NCBI GenBank assembly: GCA_015056575.1
Contig: SVGA01000006.1
Span: 62,001 to 126,000, forward strand
Direction of reading: 5' to 3'
Length of the DNA stretch: 64,000 bases
From: Butyrivibrio sp.
GTDB taxonomy: Bacteria; Bacillota; Clostridia; Lachnospirales; Lachnospiraceae
Shown here one piece after another: positions 17,275 to 25,354 of the stretch. The position numbers were made by a program, and so were the translations under genes. The first letter of the stretch is position 1, and every line of letters begins with the position of its first letter. Below the pieces are notes generated by a model. The model saw nothing but the letters and a program-made list of their open reading frames with translations, was not told where the DNA came from and did not search any database.

Positions 17275-17304
17275 TTGGACTTGAAAATACGCTCTCAATA
17301 TAAG
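17275..17304 (+). promoter_or_regulatory. Candidate promoter for the phosphosugar mutase gene
   Basis: TTGGAC (17275-17280) and TATAAG (17299-17304) are separated by 18 bases, about 65 bases before the ATG at 17368. Confidence 0.45.
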
Positions 17305-17367
17305 AAAATATAAGATGTAGATACGGGCTTTAGCTGTATCTTTTTCAAGGAATAAGGAGGGTTATAA

Positions 17368-19062
17368 ATGGATTATCAGTCAAGATATGATGAATGGCTA
17401 CAAAAGCTTCCTGAGGGAGATCCCCTTAAGGCAGAGCTTATTGCGATTGCGGATGATGAGAAAGATAAGGAGGAGAGGTTCTATCAGGATCTGTCCTTTG
17501 GTACTGCGGGACTTCGCGGCAAGGTAGGCGCCGGAACAAACCGCATGAATTTCCTTACGGTTGGCAAGGCTTCTCAGGGTGTTGCCGATTACATCGTTTC
17601 AAAGGGACAGGCAGCAATGGACGCAGGCGTTGTCATTGCCCATGATCCCAGACATTTTTCAAGAGAGTTTTCAGAGCTGGCAGCAGGCATTTTTGCGGCA
17701 AACGGCATCAAGGTTTATACCTTCCCCAGCCTTCGCCCCACACCTGAGCTGGCTTTCATGATAAGACGTCTTCATACCGTGTCAGGTATAAATATCACGG
17801 CTTCCCATAATCCCAAGGATTACAACGGATACAAGGCCTATTGGGATGATGGTTGCCAGGTTTCCGCCGAGGTTGCCGACGGCATGACAGAGTGCATCAA
17901 TGCTGTTGATATCTGGACGGGAATTAAGAAGTCAGACTATGAAGAGGGCGTTAAGTCCGGCAAGATCACAGTTCTTGGAGAGGAATATGACAGAGAGTAT
18001 CTGGACAAGATCGAGAGCCTTGCGATCCATGAGGGCGACGATCTGGATCTTTCGATCCCTCTGGTTTACACACCTCTTAACGGATGCGGATCCATTCCCT
18101 TCAGACAAATGCTCACCGACAGAGGCTTCACCAACTGGAAGATCGTTCCCGAGCAGGAGAATCCCGATCCCGATTTCACAACTGTAGGATATCCCAACCC
18201 CGAGGATCCCAAGGCCTTTGCACTTTCAGAGAAGTACGGAAGAGAGTTTGGCGCTGAACTTTTGATGGCTACAGATCCCGACTCCGACAGATTTGCCATT
18301 GAGATCAGAGATGACAACGGCAACTATATTCCTCTTAACGGCAACCAGACAGGCTATCTTCTGGTCAACTACGTGCTTGAGGGCCGCAAGACTGCAGGCA
18401 CACTGCCCCCTAAGGGCGCAATGGTCAAGTCCATTGTTACATCAACACTTTCAACAATTATCGCCAAGGCATACGGCGTTGAGATGTTTGAGACCCTGAC
18501 AGGCTTCAAGAACATCTGCGGCAAGATCCCATACCTTCACGAGAACGGATATCAGTATCTGTTCGGTTATGAGGAGTCCGTTGGCTACGCGGTTTGCGAG
18601 GATATAAGAGACAAGGACGGTATCTCAGCGGGTATGCTTGTTGCCGAGGCAGCAGCATACTACCGCAAGCAGGGTAAGACTCTTTGGGATGTCCTCAATG
18701 AGATATACGCCAAGTACGGCGCTTTTGCCGAGGATGAACCCAACATTGTTCTTGAGGGAATCCCCGGAGCACAGCGCATCCAGCGCATGATGAAGTTCTA
18801 CAGGGAGAACCTCCCCACAGAAGTTGCCGGAGCCAAGGTTGAAAAGGTTATCGACTACATAAACGGCTACGAGGATATTCCTCCTCAGAATGCTATCAGA
18901 ATGTTCCTGGACAATGGCTCCTGGTTTGCTATAAGGCCCAGCGGCACCGAGCCCAAGATCAAATTCTATTTCTATTCAAACCAGCAGTCCCGGGAAGAGG
19001 CACTGAAGGTCAACGCCGACATCAAGAAGGCGACCCTTGACCTTATCAATTCTGTGGAATAA
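17368..19062 (+). CDS. Phospho-sugar mutase (phosphoglucomutase/phosphomannomutase, long form)
   Basis: 564 residues, the length of the PgcA-type alpha-phosphoglucomutase of Firmicutes. The phosphoserine loop is ITASHNPKDYNGYK, the metal loop DPDSDRFA, the sugar-recognition loop GYEESVGY, and the C-terminal phosphate-binding loop RPSGTEPKIKFY. It interconverts hexose-1-phosphate and hexose-6-phosphate in the cytosol, supplying UDP-sugars (see the UDPGP-type gene and galE at 53-56 kb). An AAGGAGGG box precedes the start. Confidence 0.95.
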   Translation: MDYQSRYDEWLQKLPEGDPLKAELIAIADDEKDKEERFYQDLSFGTAGLRGKVGAGTNRMNFLTVGKASQGVADYIVSKGQAAMDAGVVIAHDPRHFSREFSELAAGIFAANGIKVYTFPSLRPTPELAFMIRRLHTVSGINITASHNPKDYNGYKAYWDDGCQVSAEVADGMTECINAVDIWTGIKKSDYEEGVKSGKITVLGEEYDREYLDKIESLAIHEGDDLDLSIPLVYTPLNGCGSIPFRQMLTDRGFTNWKIVPEQENPDPDFTTVGYPNPEDPKAFALSEKYGREFGAELLMATDPDSDRFAIEIRDDNGNYIPLNGNQTGYLLVNYVLEGRKTAGTLPPKGAMVKSIVTSTLSTIIAKAYGVEMFETLTGFKNICGKIPYLHENGYQYLFGYEESVGYAVCEDIRDKDGISAGMLVAEAAAYYRKQGKTLWDVLNEIYAKYGAFAEDEPNIVLEGIPGAQRIQRMMKFYRENLPTEVAGAKVEKVIDYINGYEDIPPQNAIRMFLDNGSWFAIRPSGTEPKIKFYFYSNQQSREEALKVNADIKKATLDLINSVE

Positions 19063-19086
19063 AAAACATCGATTGGAGAAACAGCA

Positions 19087-19467
19087 ATGAGCGAGCATAC
19101 ACATACCTATACGCACGAGCATGAACATGGTCATGACGGTCATGACCACGAACACGAGCATACACATACATACACACATGATCATGCAGACGGGGATAAG
19201 CCTCATGACCATGAGGACCATCCTCACGAGGGACACGAGCACCATCACCACCACGATCATCCAACACCTGAGACCAAGGATCAGATGATCGCCCTTCTGG
19301 ACTACATGTACAAGCACAACTCCAGCCATGAGGATGAGCTGTCAAAGCTTGTCGGCAAGCTTGGCGAACAGGGCTTTGAACCTCAGGCACAGAAGGTATC
19401 TGAGGCAAAAGAGCTGTTTGCAAAAGGAAACGCTGCTCTCAAAGCGGCATTGGAAGGACTTAAGTGA
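19087..19467 (+). CDS. Histidine-rich metal-binding protein (CooJ-like nickel chaperone candidate)
   Basis: 126 residues. The first 60 are almost entirely His, Glu, Asp, Gly and Thr with runs such as HEHEHGHDGHDHEHEH and HEHHHHHDH. The last 65 form a predicted helical domain (MIALLDYMYKHNSSHEDELS). Such His-rich tracts bind Ni(II) or Zn(II). R. rubrum CooJ, part of the cooCTJ nickel-insertion set, has a C-terminal His tract, whereas this one is N-terminal. A CooT homologue lies two genes downstream and a CooC-type ATPase 4 kb away. It starts 24 bases after the mutase stop and overlaps the lipoprotein gene by one base. Confidence 0.75.
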   Translation: MSEHTHTYTHEHEHGHDGHDHEHEHTHTYTHDHADGDKPHDHEDHPHEGHEHHHHHDHPTPETKDQMIALLDYMYKHNSSHEDELSKLVGKLGEQGFEPQAQKVSEAKELFAKGNAALKAALEGLK

Positions 19468-19805
19468 TGAAAAGAACTATTGCAAAACTCTTAACGGGAT
19501 TCATGATAATGACCGCTGCTTTTTCATTGCTGATGGGCTGTCAGAATGCTGCAGGTATTTCTGCAGACAAGGGAACCGGGGCTCAGTCAGAGAGCAGCTA
19601 CGTGGAGGGCAAGGAACTGCTGTGCATTGTAAATACCAGAGAAGAGGCTGAGGCTATCGCCAAGCAGTATGGCATAACCCTGGTGGAATTCTCCTACGGA
19701 GTTGCCACCTTCCATACCGATGACAATCCCAATGACGTTATTGCAATGGGAATCAAGCTTGGTTACCCTGAGCTTTCCCTGAACGGAACAGTACATGCAT
19801 ATTAA
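19467..19805 (+). CDS. Small lipoprotein with inhibitor-I9/subtilase-propeptide-like domain
   Basis: 112 residues. The signal peptide ends in the lipobox LLMGC (Cys about 26). The mature part, ELLCIVNTREEAEAIAKQYG and then VEFSYGVATFHTDD, resembles the ferredoxin-like propeptide/inhibitor fold found at the N-terminus of S8 proteases. It has no protease domain, so a role as a protease inhibitor, chaperone or binding module is inferred. ATG 19467 overlaps the stop of the His-rich gene (TGATG), and CooT follows 12 bases later, so the three genes form one unit. Confidence 0.65.
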   Translation: MKRTIAKLLTGFMIMTAAFSLLMGCQNAAGISADKGTGAQSESSYVEGKELLCIVNTREEAEAIAKQYGITLVEFSYGVATFHTDDNPNDVIAMGIKLGYPELSLNGTVHAY

Positions 19806-19817
19806 GGAGTTAAAATT

Positions 19818-20000
19818 ATGTGTCTTTCAACAGCATACAGGGAGTCCAATCCCGAAGAAGTATTAATGGAATATGTCAGCGCCATCAACATTGACGGCGA
19901 AGAGATCACCCTCACCAATCTCATGGGAGAGCGCAAGACCTTTAAGGGCAGCCTCAAATTTGCAGACCTTACAGGAGCTGTCATCAGGATCGACTGCTGA
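19818..20000 (+). CDS. cooT: CooT-family nickel-binding protein
   Basis: 60 residues, the typical CooT size. It starts MCLSTAY, with the conserved Cys2 that binds Ni(II) in R. rubrum CooT, and continues with the small beta-sheet pattern SAINIDGEEITLTNLMGE and FADLTGAVIRID. CooT dimers are nickel chaperones for CO dehydrogenase, yet no CODH gene lies in the window. AAGGAG precedes the ATG. It is the last gene of the His-rich/lipoprotein/CooT unit, followed at once by a terminator and by the converging dehydratase-like operon. Confidence 0.85.
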   Translation: MCLSTAYRESNPEEVLMEYVSAINIDGEEITLTNLMGERKTFKGSLKFADLTGAVIRIDC

Positions 20001-20025
20001 CGCCTGACGCCCACGCCCACCAAAA

Positions 20026-20063
20026 AGGACCGCCACACCGAAGTGTGACGGTCCTCGTTTTTT
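20026..20063 (+). terminator. Rho-independent terminator after cooT
   Basis: AGGACCG...CACA (from 20026) pairs with TGTG...CGGTCCT (to 20055) with one internal mismatch, loop CCGAAG. It is followed by CGTTTTTT. It separates the cooT unit from the leftward operon ending at 20065. Confidence 0.85.
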
Positions 20064-20064
20064 C

Positions 20065-20283
20065 TTAAGCTTCGAAATCTGCTTCTACACTTTCTTTCAT
20101 GGAGTAAGGCATTGCAGTTGCATCTTTTCTCTCCATGTTGTCAAAGCGTTTGATCATCATGGGTTCCCAGATGTAGTACAGGAATTTTCCATCCAGATCC
20201 CAGTAGAATACTGCGAAGAGGATACCGTAGATCAGTGCTGCGATTCCTAAAATTTTAAAAAATACTTTGCCGATAGTTTTCAT
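20065..20283 (-). CDS. Tiny single-pass membrane protein of the dehydratase-like cluster (left copy)
   Basis: 72 residues. One hydrophobic helix (about 5-27) is followed by FYWDLDGKFLYYIWEPMMIK and a polar acidic tail. It is clearly related to the 55-residue protein at 28041-28208: both share the pattern I-G/T-G-I-L-F-x-V-[FI]-Y-[FW]-W-x-L-D-x-K after the N-terminal Lys/Phe stretch. It is the last gene of the leftward operon, 14 bases after the large subunit, with an AGGAGGTATATT-type ribosome binding site. It perhaps anchors the complex to the membrane. I do not know the family. Confidence 0.75.
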   Translation of the reverse strand: MKTIGKVFFKILGIAALIYGILFAVFYWDLDGKFLYYIWEPMMIKRFDNMERKDATAMPYSMKESVEADFEA

Positions 20284-20297
20284 AATATACCTCCGTA

Positions 20298-21989
20298 TTA
20301 CCAGCTCATAGAGTCATCGAAATCAAGAAGTGAAGGATCAAGTGGCTCCTCACGCATTACGGTGAACATGTAATCATTTATGATATCGCGGATCTCCGCT
20401 CTGGATACGGTTCTCTTATCGGGAAGAGCATGAGGAACCCAGATGGCGTGAATGTTACGCTTACGGAATTCATCCTCGAATACGCCGTGGATACCCTGCA
20501 TTCCCTTACACTGAAGCTGATCGTACATGATGACCATGTCGCAGTTGAATCTCTCCATGTAATCAAACAGGGAAAGAATATGCTCGTGACCGCCGACAGC
20601 CATTGCACGCATGGGTGCCTTCTCATTGAACCAGGAAAGATCCTCAAGAGCGTGCTCATAAGTGTCTGTTCTAAGGTACTGATCAAACATAAGTGAATCC
20701 ATGTTGATGACGCAGTTGATGCCCCAGCAGTTGTAAGCCCATGTGCACCAGTTGGAATAGTAAAGAGGTGCGCAGCTCCATGCGATGGCACGGTGTCTTG
20801 TCTTGGGGAATGTCACAATCTTGTTCTTGACTGTCTTGTTCATGATGCGTCTTACATGCTCATCCATCTCATGCCAGATGGGCCTGTCGCCATCCTGTGA
20901 GTAGTAGATCCTGTAAAGGGCCTGAGCAACACCGTTGATAGGATAGTAGGGAGTGTTGGCTGCAACGTCCCACTTCTCCCACTCAAACTCGGTGAGCTTA
21001 TTGAAGCTCTGAGCATGTTTAACATACTGATCCCAATCCATCTTGATGCCGAAGTTCTCTTCTACGAACTTCCATGCACCCTCGATCTCCTTCTGGCAGT
21101 GTTTCTGAACAAGGGGATCGTCGTATCTCATGGGCTGAGGCATTGCGTAAAGAGGGCGGTTCAAAAACCAGTCCTGAAGAACGGAAGTAGCAACGGATCC
21201 GTCGCAGGCCTCGTTGGTTGTAAGCATTACAGGGCTGTAATCAGGGTAATCGTCCTGAACGAACAGTCCGTACTCAGCCTGGCACATAGGGCATGGATCT
21301 GCGGGAAGGCCGATAGACTGAGCTGCATCGATATAGTTAAGAACAGTGTGGTTGTTTACATGTACTGAAACGAAGTAAGGGATCATCTCAAGAGCTACGT
21401 CATCCAGCTGATCTCTCCATCCGTAAAAGATATTGCCGCTGAGTGTCTCGTTGTGGGCAATTGTCTTTTTCCAGGTCTCGTTCTCCTCGCCGCCGTTGAG
21501 CTTCTTGTCGGCTTCGAACATTCTCATGAACTGTCTGATGGTCTCACTTACCATTCCGCGGTAGTGCCAGGCTGAAGCCTTCATGGCTTCGCCTCTTGTA
21601 CCTTCAAGTCCTCTGTCAAACCAGTGCATAACTGTCAGATAGGTCTGACCCATCCAGCGGTATCTCATGGTTCCCTTGGCGAAGGTTACAACGCCCTTGG
21701 GCCCGTGGCCGTACTTCATGATATCGGAAACCATGTGAGCGTAGTTGTAAAGCCAGATCATGTTGAAGTAATACATGGTATCCTTGACTCCACGCCACTC
21801 ACGGTGCTTGTAAAGGCCTGTGTTTCCAACATAGAGATCTCCGAGGCGCCTCTCTTCGTGGGGCTTGCCGTTCCAGAAATCACTGGCCATCTTCTTGATG
21901 TCTTTGGGTTTGTTTGCTTCTTCAGGGCTCTTTTCCACGACGAAGAGTTCGCGGTATTTGGCTTTAATATCACTTAAACTGATTTTCAT
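20298..21989 (-). CDS. 2-hydroxyacyl-CoA dehydratase/double-cubane-like large subunit (left copy)
   Basis: 563 residues, longer than the 375-480 usual for HgdA/HgdB/BcrB/BcrC-type subunits. It is recognised by its pairing with a clear HgdB-like gene, an activase in the cluster, and conserved cysteine sites (GLPADPCPMC, EACDGSVA, LQCKGMQG). It ends in the signature DPSLLDFDDSMSW, nearly shared with the 591-residue paralogue at 25351-27126 (DPSLVDFEDDTTW). An N-terminal extension of about 100 residues is specific to this pair. It would coordinate an Fe-S cluster at the subunit interface. The start overlaps the stop of the small subunit gene by one base (TAATG). Confidence 0.8.
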   Translation of the reverse strand: MKISLSDIKAKYRELFVVEKSPEEANKPKDIKKMASDFWNGKPHEERRLGDLYVGNTGLYKHREWRGVKDTMYYFNMIWLYNYAHMVSDIMKYGHGPKGVVTFAKGTMRYRWMGQTYLTVMHWFDRGLEGTRGEAMKASAWHYRGMVSETIRQFMRMFEADKKLNGGEENETWKKTIAHNETLSGNIFYGWRDQLDDVALEMIPYFVSVHVNNHTVLNYIDAAQSIGLPADPCPMCQAEYGLFVQDDYPDYSPVMLTTNEACDGSVATSVLQDWFLNRPLYAMPQPMRYDDPLVQKHCQKEIEGAWKFVEENFGIKMDWDQYVKHAQSFNKLTEFEWEKWDVAANTPYYPINGVAQALYRIYYSQDGDRPIWHEMDEHVRRIMNKTVKNKIVTFPKTRHRAIAWSCAPLYYSNWCTWAYNCWGINCVINMDSLMFDQYLRTDTYEHALEDLSWFNEKAPMRAMAVGGHEHILSLFDYMERFNCDMVIMYDQLQCKGMQGIHGVFEDEFRKRNIHAIWVPHALPDKRTVSRAEIRDIINDYMFTVMREEPLDPSLLDFDDSMSW

Positions 21990-23182
21990 TATGCCCGGCC
22001 CTCCTTCTGTATATTTTTGAGCTCAATGCTCTCAACGAACGCCTGGAATCTGGTTCTGAGCTGACCTACAGCGTTATTGACATATTCCTTCTCGATAGAG
22101 CATACGGGATATCCGAAGTCTCTCGGGAGGATCAGGGTATCGATCGTACGCTCATAGCTCCAGTACTCGCAGAACTTCATCTGTGAAATGATGATTCCGT
22201 CAGCCTTGTACTCCTTGGCTACATTTGCCAGGTACTGTTTGCGCTCACGCATGATGTGCTGATCCATGAAACGAGGGCACTGGCTGTTCTCAAGGTAGTG
22301 GCGTGCGATGGCGCGCAGGGGTGTCTCACCCTCTTTTACCACGATTTCATCTCTTCCCGGAAGGGAACCATAGCAGTAACGGTCTGCCACAACTAGGGCA
22401 CCGCACTCCTCGATCAGCTTGATGAAATCCGGATCGTCTTCTTCGGAACCGGTGAGAACCACCTTAACCTTGTAGGTCTTGGTTGCATCGGGCTTCCTGG
22501 TCTTGAGCTGCTCGGCAATGTCCTTAAGTTTATCGATGATAAGGTACTTGGGACAAACAAGAGTACACAATTGAATAACAGAGAACTCCCATCCTGTGAT
22601 GGTGGGCTCGTCCAGCTTACGATAGCTGCCGATCTCCTGAATAAGACGGCATACTTCGTTGTGCTCTTCAATAGCCTTCAAAAGAGCTTCGTCGCTGGTG
22701 TCAATTCCGAAGTGCTCCTTGAGTTTGTCAAGAACGTGGAAACGAAGCTGTTCTTCATAATGCTCAATGGAGTTTTCATTCTTTTTGAATGGTACATCAG
22801 TGAACTCGCAGAAGAAATCAGGATTCTTGATGACATCCATAAGCTGTAAATGTTCCTGGAATCTGCAGGTAACAGTACAGGTTTCTGTTGCCATCTGGGC
22901 ATCAAGGAAGTTGAATCCTCCCTCAAGAGCTCTTTCAAAAAGACAACGTCCGTACATGCAGGTACGGTTGGTCATGTAGTAGGTAGCCATGTCAGGCGAT
23001 CCGCTACGAGGTGCGCGAAGACGTACAGAAAAACAGCCCGGGAGGTCAAGCAGCACTTCAGGCATGAAGTTACATGTGTAGCCGAGAGCGCGCTTACCGT
23101 CGGCTTTCGCCTGACGAACCAGCGGGTTGTTAGCTTCCTGCAAAAGGTCTTCGAGCTCAAAGATGTGCACGAGATCTTTCAT
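21989..23182 (-). CDS. 2-hydroxyacyl-CoA dehydratase/double-cubane-like small subunit (left copy)
   Basis: 397 residues from ATG 23182, chosen because GGGGG lies 7-11 bases upstream. Open frame to 23227 lacks an RBS. It belongs to the HgdB/BcrC/FldC superfamily, with cysteines in GYTCNFMPEVLL, LPGCFSVRLRAPRSG and NRTCMYG, plus DRYCYGSLPGRDEIV, CPRFM and the C-terminal MKFCEYWSYER. It aligns end to end with the 397-residue protein at 24161-25354. Known relatives carry a [4Fe-4S] or double-cubane [8Fe-9S] cluster and are fired by one-electron transfer from an ATP-hydrolysing activase. The substrate is unknown. Confidence 0.82.
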   Translation of the reverse strand: MKDLVHIFELEDLLQEANNPLVRQAKADGKRALGYTCNFMPEVLLDLPGCFSVRLRAPRSGSPDMATYYMTNRTCMYGRCLFERALEGGFNFLDAQMATETCTVTCRFQEHLQLMDVIKNPDFFCEFTDVPFKKNENSIEHYEEQLRFHVLDKLKEHFGIDTSDEALLKAIEEHNEVCRLIQEIGSYRKLDEPTITGWEFSVIQLCTLVCPKYLIIDKLKDIAEQLKTRKPDATKTYKVKVVLTGSEEDDPDFIKLIEECGALVVADRYCYGSLPGRDEIVVKEGETPLRAIARHYLENSQCPRFMDQHIMRERKQYLANVAKEYKADGIIISQMKFCEYWSYERTIDTLILPRDFGYPVCSIEKEYVNNAVGQLRTRFQAFVESIELKNIQKEGRA

Positions 23183-23254
23183 AGTAATCCCCCTAAATTT
23201 GTGTAGTGTTTCGGTATTTCTTTGCACAAAATCTGCTCATAAGAATACAAGTAT

Positions 23255-23283
23255 ATGATAGCATATATCGACGTGATTGTTTA
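23255..23283 (-). promoter_or_regulatory. Candidate leftward promoter of the divergent region
   Basis: On the reverse strand TAAACA (23283-23278) and TATCAT (23260-23255) are spaced by 17 bases, each matching 4 of 6 consensus bases. This leaves a 5'-UTR of about 65 bases before ATG 23182. Confidence 0.45.
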
Positions 23284-23297
23284 GAAAATTTTTATAA

Positions 23298-23311
23298 TTT
23301 CACTTGTGAAA
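23298..23311. promoter_or_regulatory. Inverted repeat TTTCAC-TT-GTGAAA overlapping the rightward -35
   Basis: A perfect 6-2-6 inverted repeat lies in the middle of the divergent region and covers the TTGTGA -35 at 23304-23309. It would allow one regulator to control the right arm and perhaps both arms. Confidence 0.55.
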
Positions 23312-23332
23312 GTGTAGCAAATTTAATATAGT
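23304..23332 (+). promoter_or_regulatory. Rightward sigma-A promoter of the CooC/dehydratase-like operon
   Basis: TTGTGA (23304-23309) and TATAGT (23327-23332) are spaced by 17 bases, about 43 bases upstream of the ATG at 23375. Confidence 0.7.
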
Positions 23333-23374
23333 AATTATAGGGGATTTAGTTCGATTTTCTTTATGAGGAGTGAT

Positions 23375-24136
23375 ATGTCAAGAAATACTGTAGTCATTGC
23401 TTTAGCCGGAAAGGGCGGAGTCGGTAAGACTTCTCTTTCCGCTGCTTTTGTCAGACTCCTTACGGAAAAGAGACCTGACGCCAAGATCCTCGCTATTGAT
23501 GCGGATCCGGCGGTAGGTCTTTCTGTTGCGTTAGGGGTAGATGTAGGAGAGACCTTAGATCAGATAAGGAAGAGAGTTGCCGAGGATGTTACCGGCAAAC
23601 TCAAGGACACTCAGGACATTCTCGCTGAGGCCAAGTTCAGGCTCTATGAGGCCATGGAGGAGCAGCACGGTTTTGCTTTCCTTGCCATAGGACGGCCCGA
23701 GGCCGCAGGATGCTATTGCGCCATCAATACCTATCTGAAGCAGGTCATTGAGATGCTTGTGGACGACTTCGATTACGTGGTTATCGACGGAGAGGCCGGT
23801 ATCGAGCAGATCAACAGAAGAGTTCTTGAAAAGGTCACACATCTTGTATGTGTTTCGGACCAGAGTCAGAAAGGGCTTCGTATCATAGAGACCATCCGTC
23901 AGGTGGCTGATGAGCTGGTTATGTATGAAGAGGCCGGTCTTGTGGTGAACAGGGCTCCGCTTCCCGAGAGGATAACCCAGAAGGAAATCGGAGGCGTTCC
24001 CGTTGTTTCCGTTATTCCTCAGGATGATGCCATGACCGAGAATGATATTGAAGGGAAGAATGTATTTGAACTTCCCGAAGATTCAGGAATCTTAAAGGGC
24101 GCGAGGACAGCCCTTGAAAATTTAAAAATACTATAA
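23375..24136 (+). CDS. CooC-family P-loop ATPase (nickel-insertion type)
   Basis: 253 residues, a SIMIBI/MinD-fold ATPase. The deviant Walker A is GKGGVGKT (residues about 12-19, with the signature Lys). ILAIDADPAVGLSVALG is switch I, YVVIDGEAGIE is Walker B/switch II, and VVNRAPL follows. A CYC motif at Cys113-Cys115 matches the CxC that binds nickel at the dimer interface of Carboxydothermus CooC1. The start at 23375 has GAGGAG correctly spaced; the upstream in-frame ATG at 23363 overlaps that box. It heads the rightward operon, 24 bases before the small subunit gene. No CODH is present, so its client is inferred to be within this cluster. Confidence 0.85.
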   Translation: MSRNTVVIALAGKGGVGKTSLSAAFVRLLTEKRPDAKILAIDADPAVGLSVALGVDVGETLDQIRKRVAEDVTGKLKDTQDILAEAKFRLYEAMEEQHGFAFLAIGRPEAAGCYCAINTYLKQVIEMLVDDFDYVVIDGEAGIEQINRRVLEKVTHLVCVSDQSQKGLRIIETIRQVADELVMYEEAGLVVNRAPLPERITQKEIGGVPVVSVIPQDDAMTENDIEGKNVFELPEDSGILKGARTALENLKIL

Positions 24137-24160
24137 AAAAGCTATGGAAAGGAGGTAGCC

Positions 24161-25354
24161 GTGCAGGATTTAAAACATCTGATCACCTTTGAAAAGCTTT
24201 TGGATGAAGCCGCCAATGACCTGGTTAAAGAGGCTCAGGCGGAAGGCAGGTATGCCATCGGATATACATGCTACCACATGCCGGAAGTACTGCTTAACGT
24301 AGACAACTGTTTTTCAACCCGCATGCGCGCACCGCGAACAGGTTCAATAGACATTGCAACTTATTATATGTCTAACTACACCTGCGAATTTGCCAGAGCA
24401 CTTCTGGAGAGAGGAATTGAGGGAGGTTACGGTTATCTGGACGGAGTTGCCGGAGTGGATGCATGCTCAGCCATGAACCGCTGCTATGAGCACCTTGAAG
24501 TGCTGGGCTGTAACAACAAGCCTCACTTCTTTGTAACTCACACGGATGTGCCTTATAAGGTAGAGAGCTACAACGTAGACCAGGTAGCAACTCAGATGAG
24601 GCTTCGTCTTTTGGACGTTATGCATGAGAAGCTTGGAACCGACGTTTCAGATGAAGCCATCCGCAAGGCAGTGGAGGAGCACAACAAGCTCTGCCGCGTA
24701 ATTACAGAGATCGGAAACTTAAGGAAGATGGATAATCCTCCCATCACCGGATATGAGTTCCACGTGATCTGTCTTGTGAGCTACACATGCCCTACATTCA
24801 AGATACTTCCTCTTTTGGAGGATACTCTCGAAGAGATCAAAAAGAGAAAGGTCGATCCCAAGCCCTGGTTCAGAGCAAGGGTTGCCGTTGTGGGTTCGGA
24901 GATAGACGATCTGAACTTCACAAGACTTCTTGAGGAATCAGGTGCCATGGTAGTAGCCGACAGGTACTGCTACGGCTCTTTCCCGGGAAGAGAAGAGATC
25001 GTACTCAATGACGATGAGGATATCGTTAAGCAGATCGCCCGTCACTACATGATGACTTCCGAGTGCCCAAGATACATGGCAGAAGAGAAGATTCAGCAGA
25101 GGCGTGACACAGCCGATCGTCTGGCAAAAGAGTTTAATGCCGACGGTATCATCTTCGAACAGATGAAGTACTGCGACTTCTGGGCATTTGAAAGACCTCT
25201 GGCAAGCCACATCCTCACAGAGGAGTACGGCTGGCCCACACTTTCAATCGACCGCTCATACAATGTTTATAATTCGGGACAGCTCAGGACCCGCTTCCAG
25301 GCCTTTGTTGAGGCCCTTGAGATCAAGCGGATCAGGAAGGAGGCCTCTGTATGA
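24161..25354 (+). CDS. 2-hydroxyacyl-CoA dehydratase/double-cubane-like small subunit (right copy)
   Basis: 397 residues from a GTG start with the strong AAAGGAGGTAGCC box. It is paralogous over its whole length to the left-arm protein at 21989-23182. Shared blocks include GYTCYHMPEVLL, CFSTRMRAPRTGS, ATYYMSNYTC, DRYCYGSFPGREEIV, CPRYM and FEQMKYCDFWAFERP. The same three N-terminal cysteines are kept, consistent with cluster binding. The stop overlaps the next start by four bases (ATGA), the same tight coupling as in the left arm. Confidence 0.83.
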   Translation: MQDLKHLITFEKLLDEAANDLVKEAQAEGRYAIGYTCYHMPEVLLNVDNCFSTRMRAPRTGSIDIATYYMSNYTCEFARALLERGIEGGYGYLDGVAGVDACSAMNRCYEHLEVLGCNNKPHFFVTHTDVPYKVESYNVDQVATQMRLRLLDVMHEKLGTDVSDEAIRKAVEEHNKLCRVITEIGNLRKMDNPPITGYEFHVICLVSYTCPTFKILPLLEDTLEEIKKRKVDPKPWFRARVAVVGSEIDDLNFTRLLEESGAMVVADRYCYGSFPGREEIVLNDDEDIVKQIARHYMMTSECPRYMAEEKIQQRRDTADRLAKEFNADGIIFEQMKYCDFWAFERPLASHILTEEYGWPTLSIDRSYNVYNSGQLRTRFQAFVEALEIKRIRKEASV

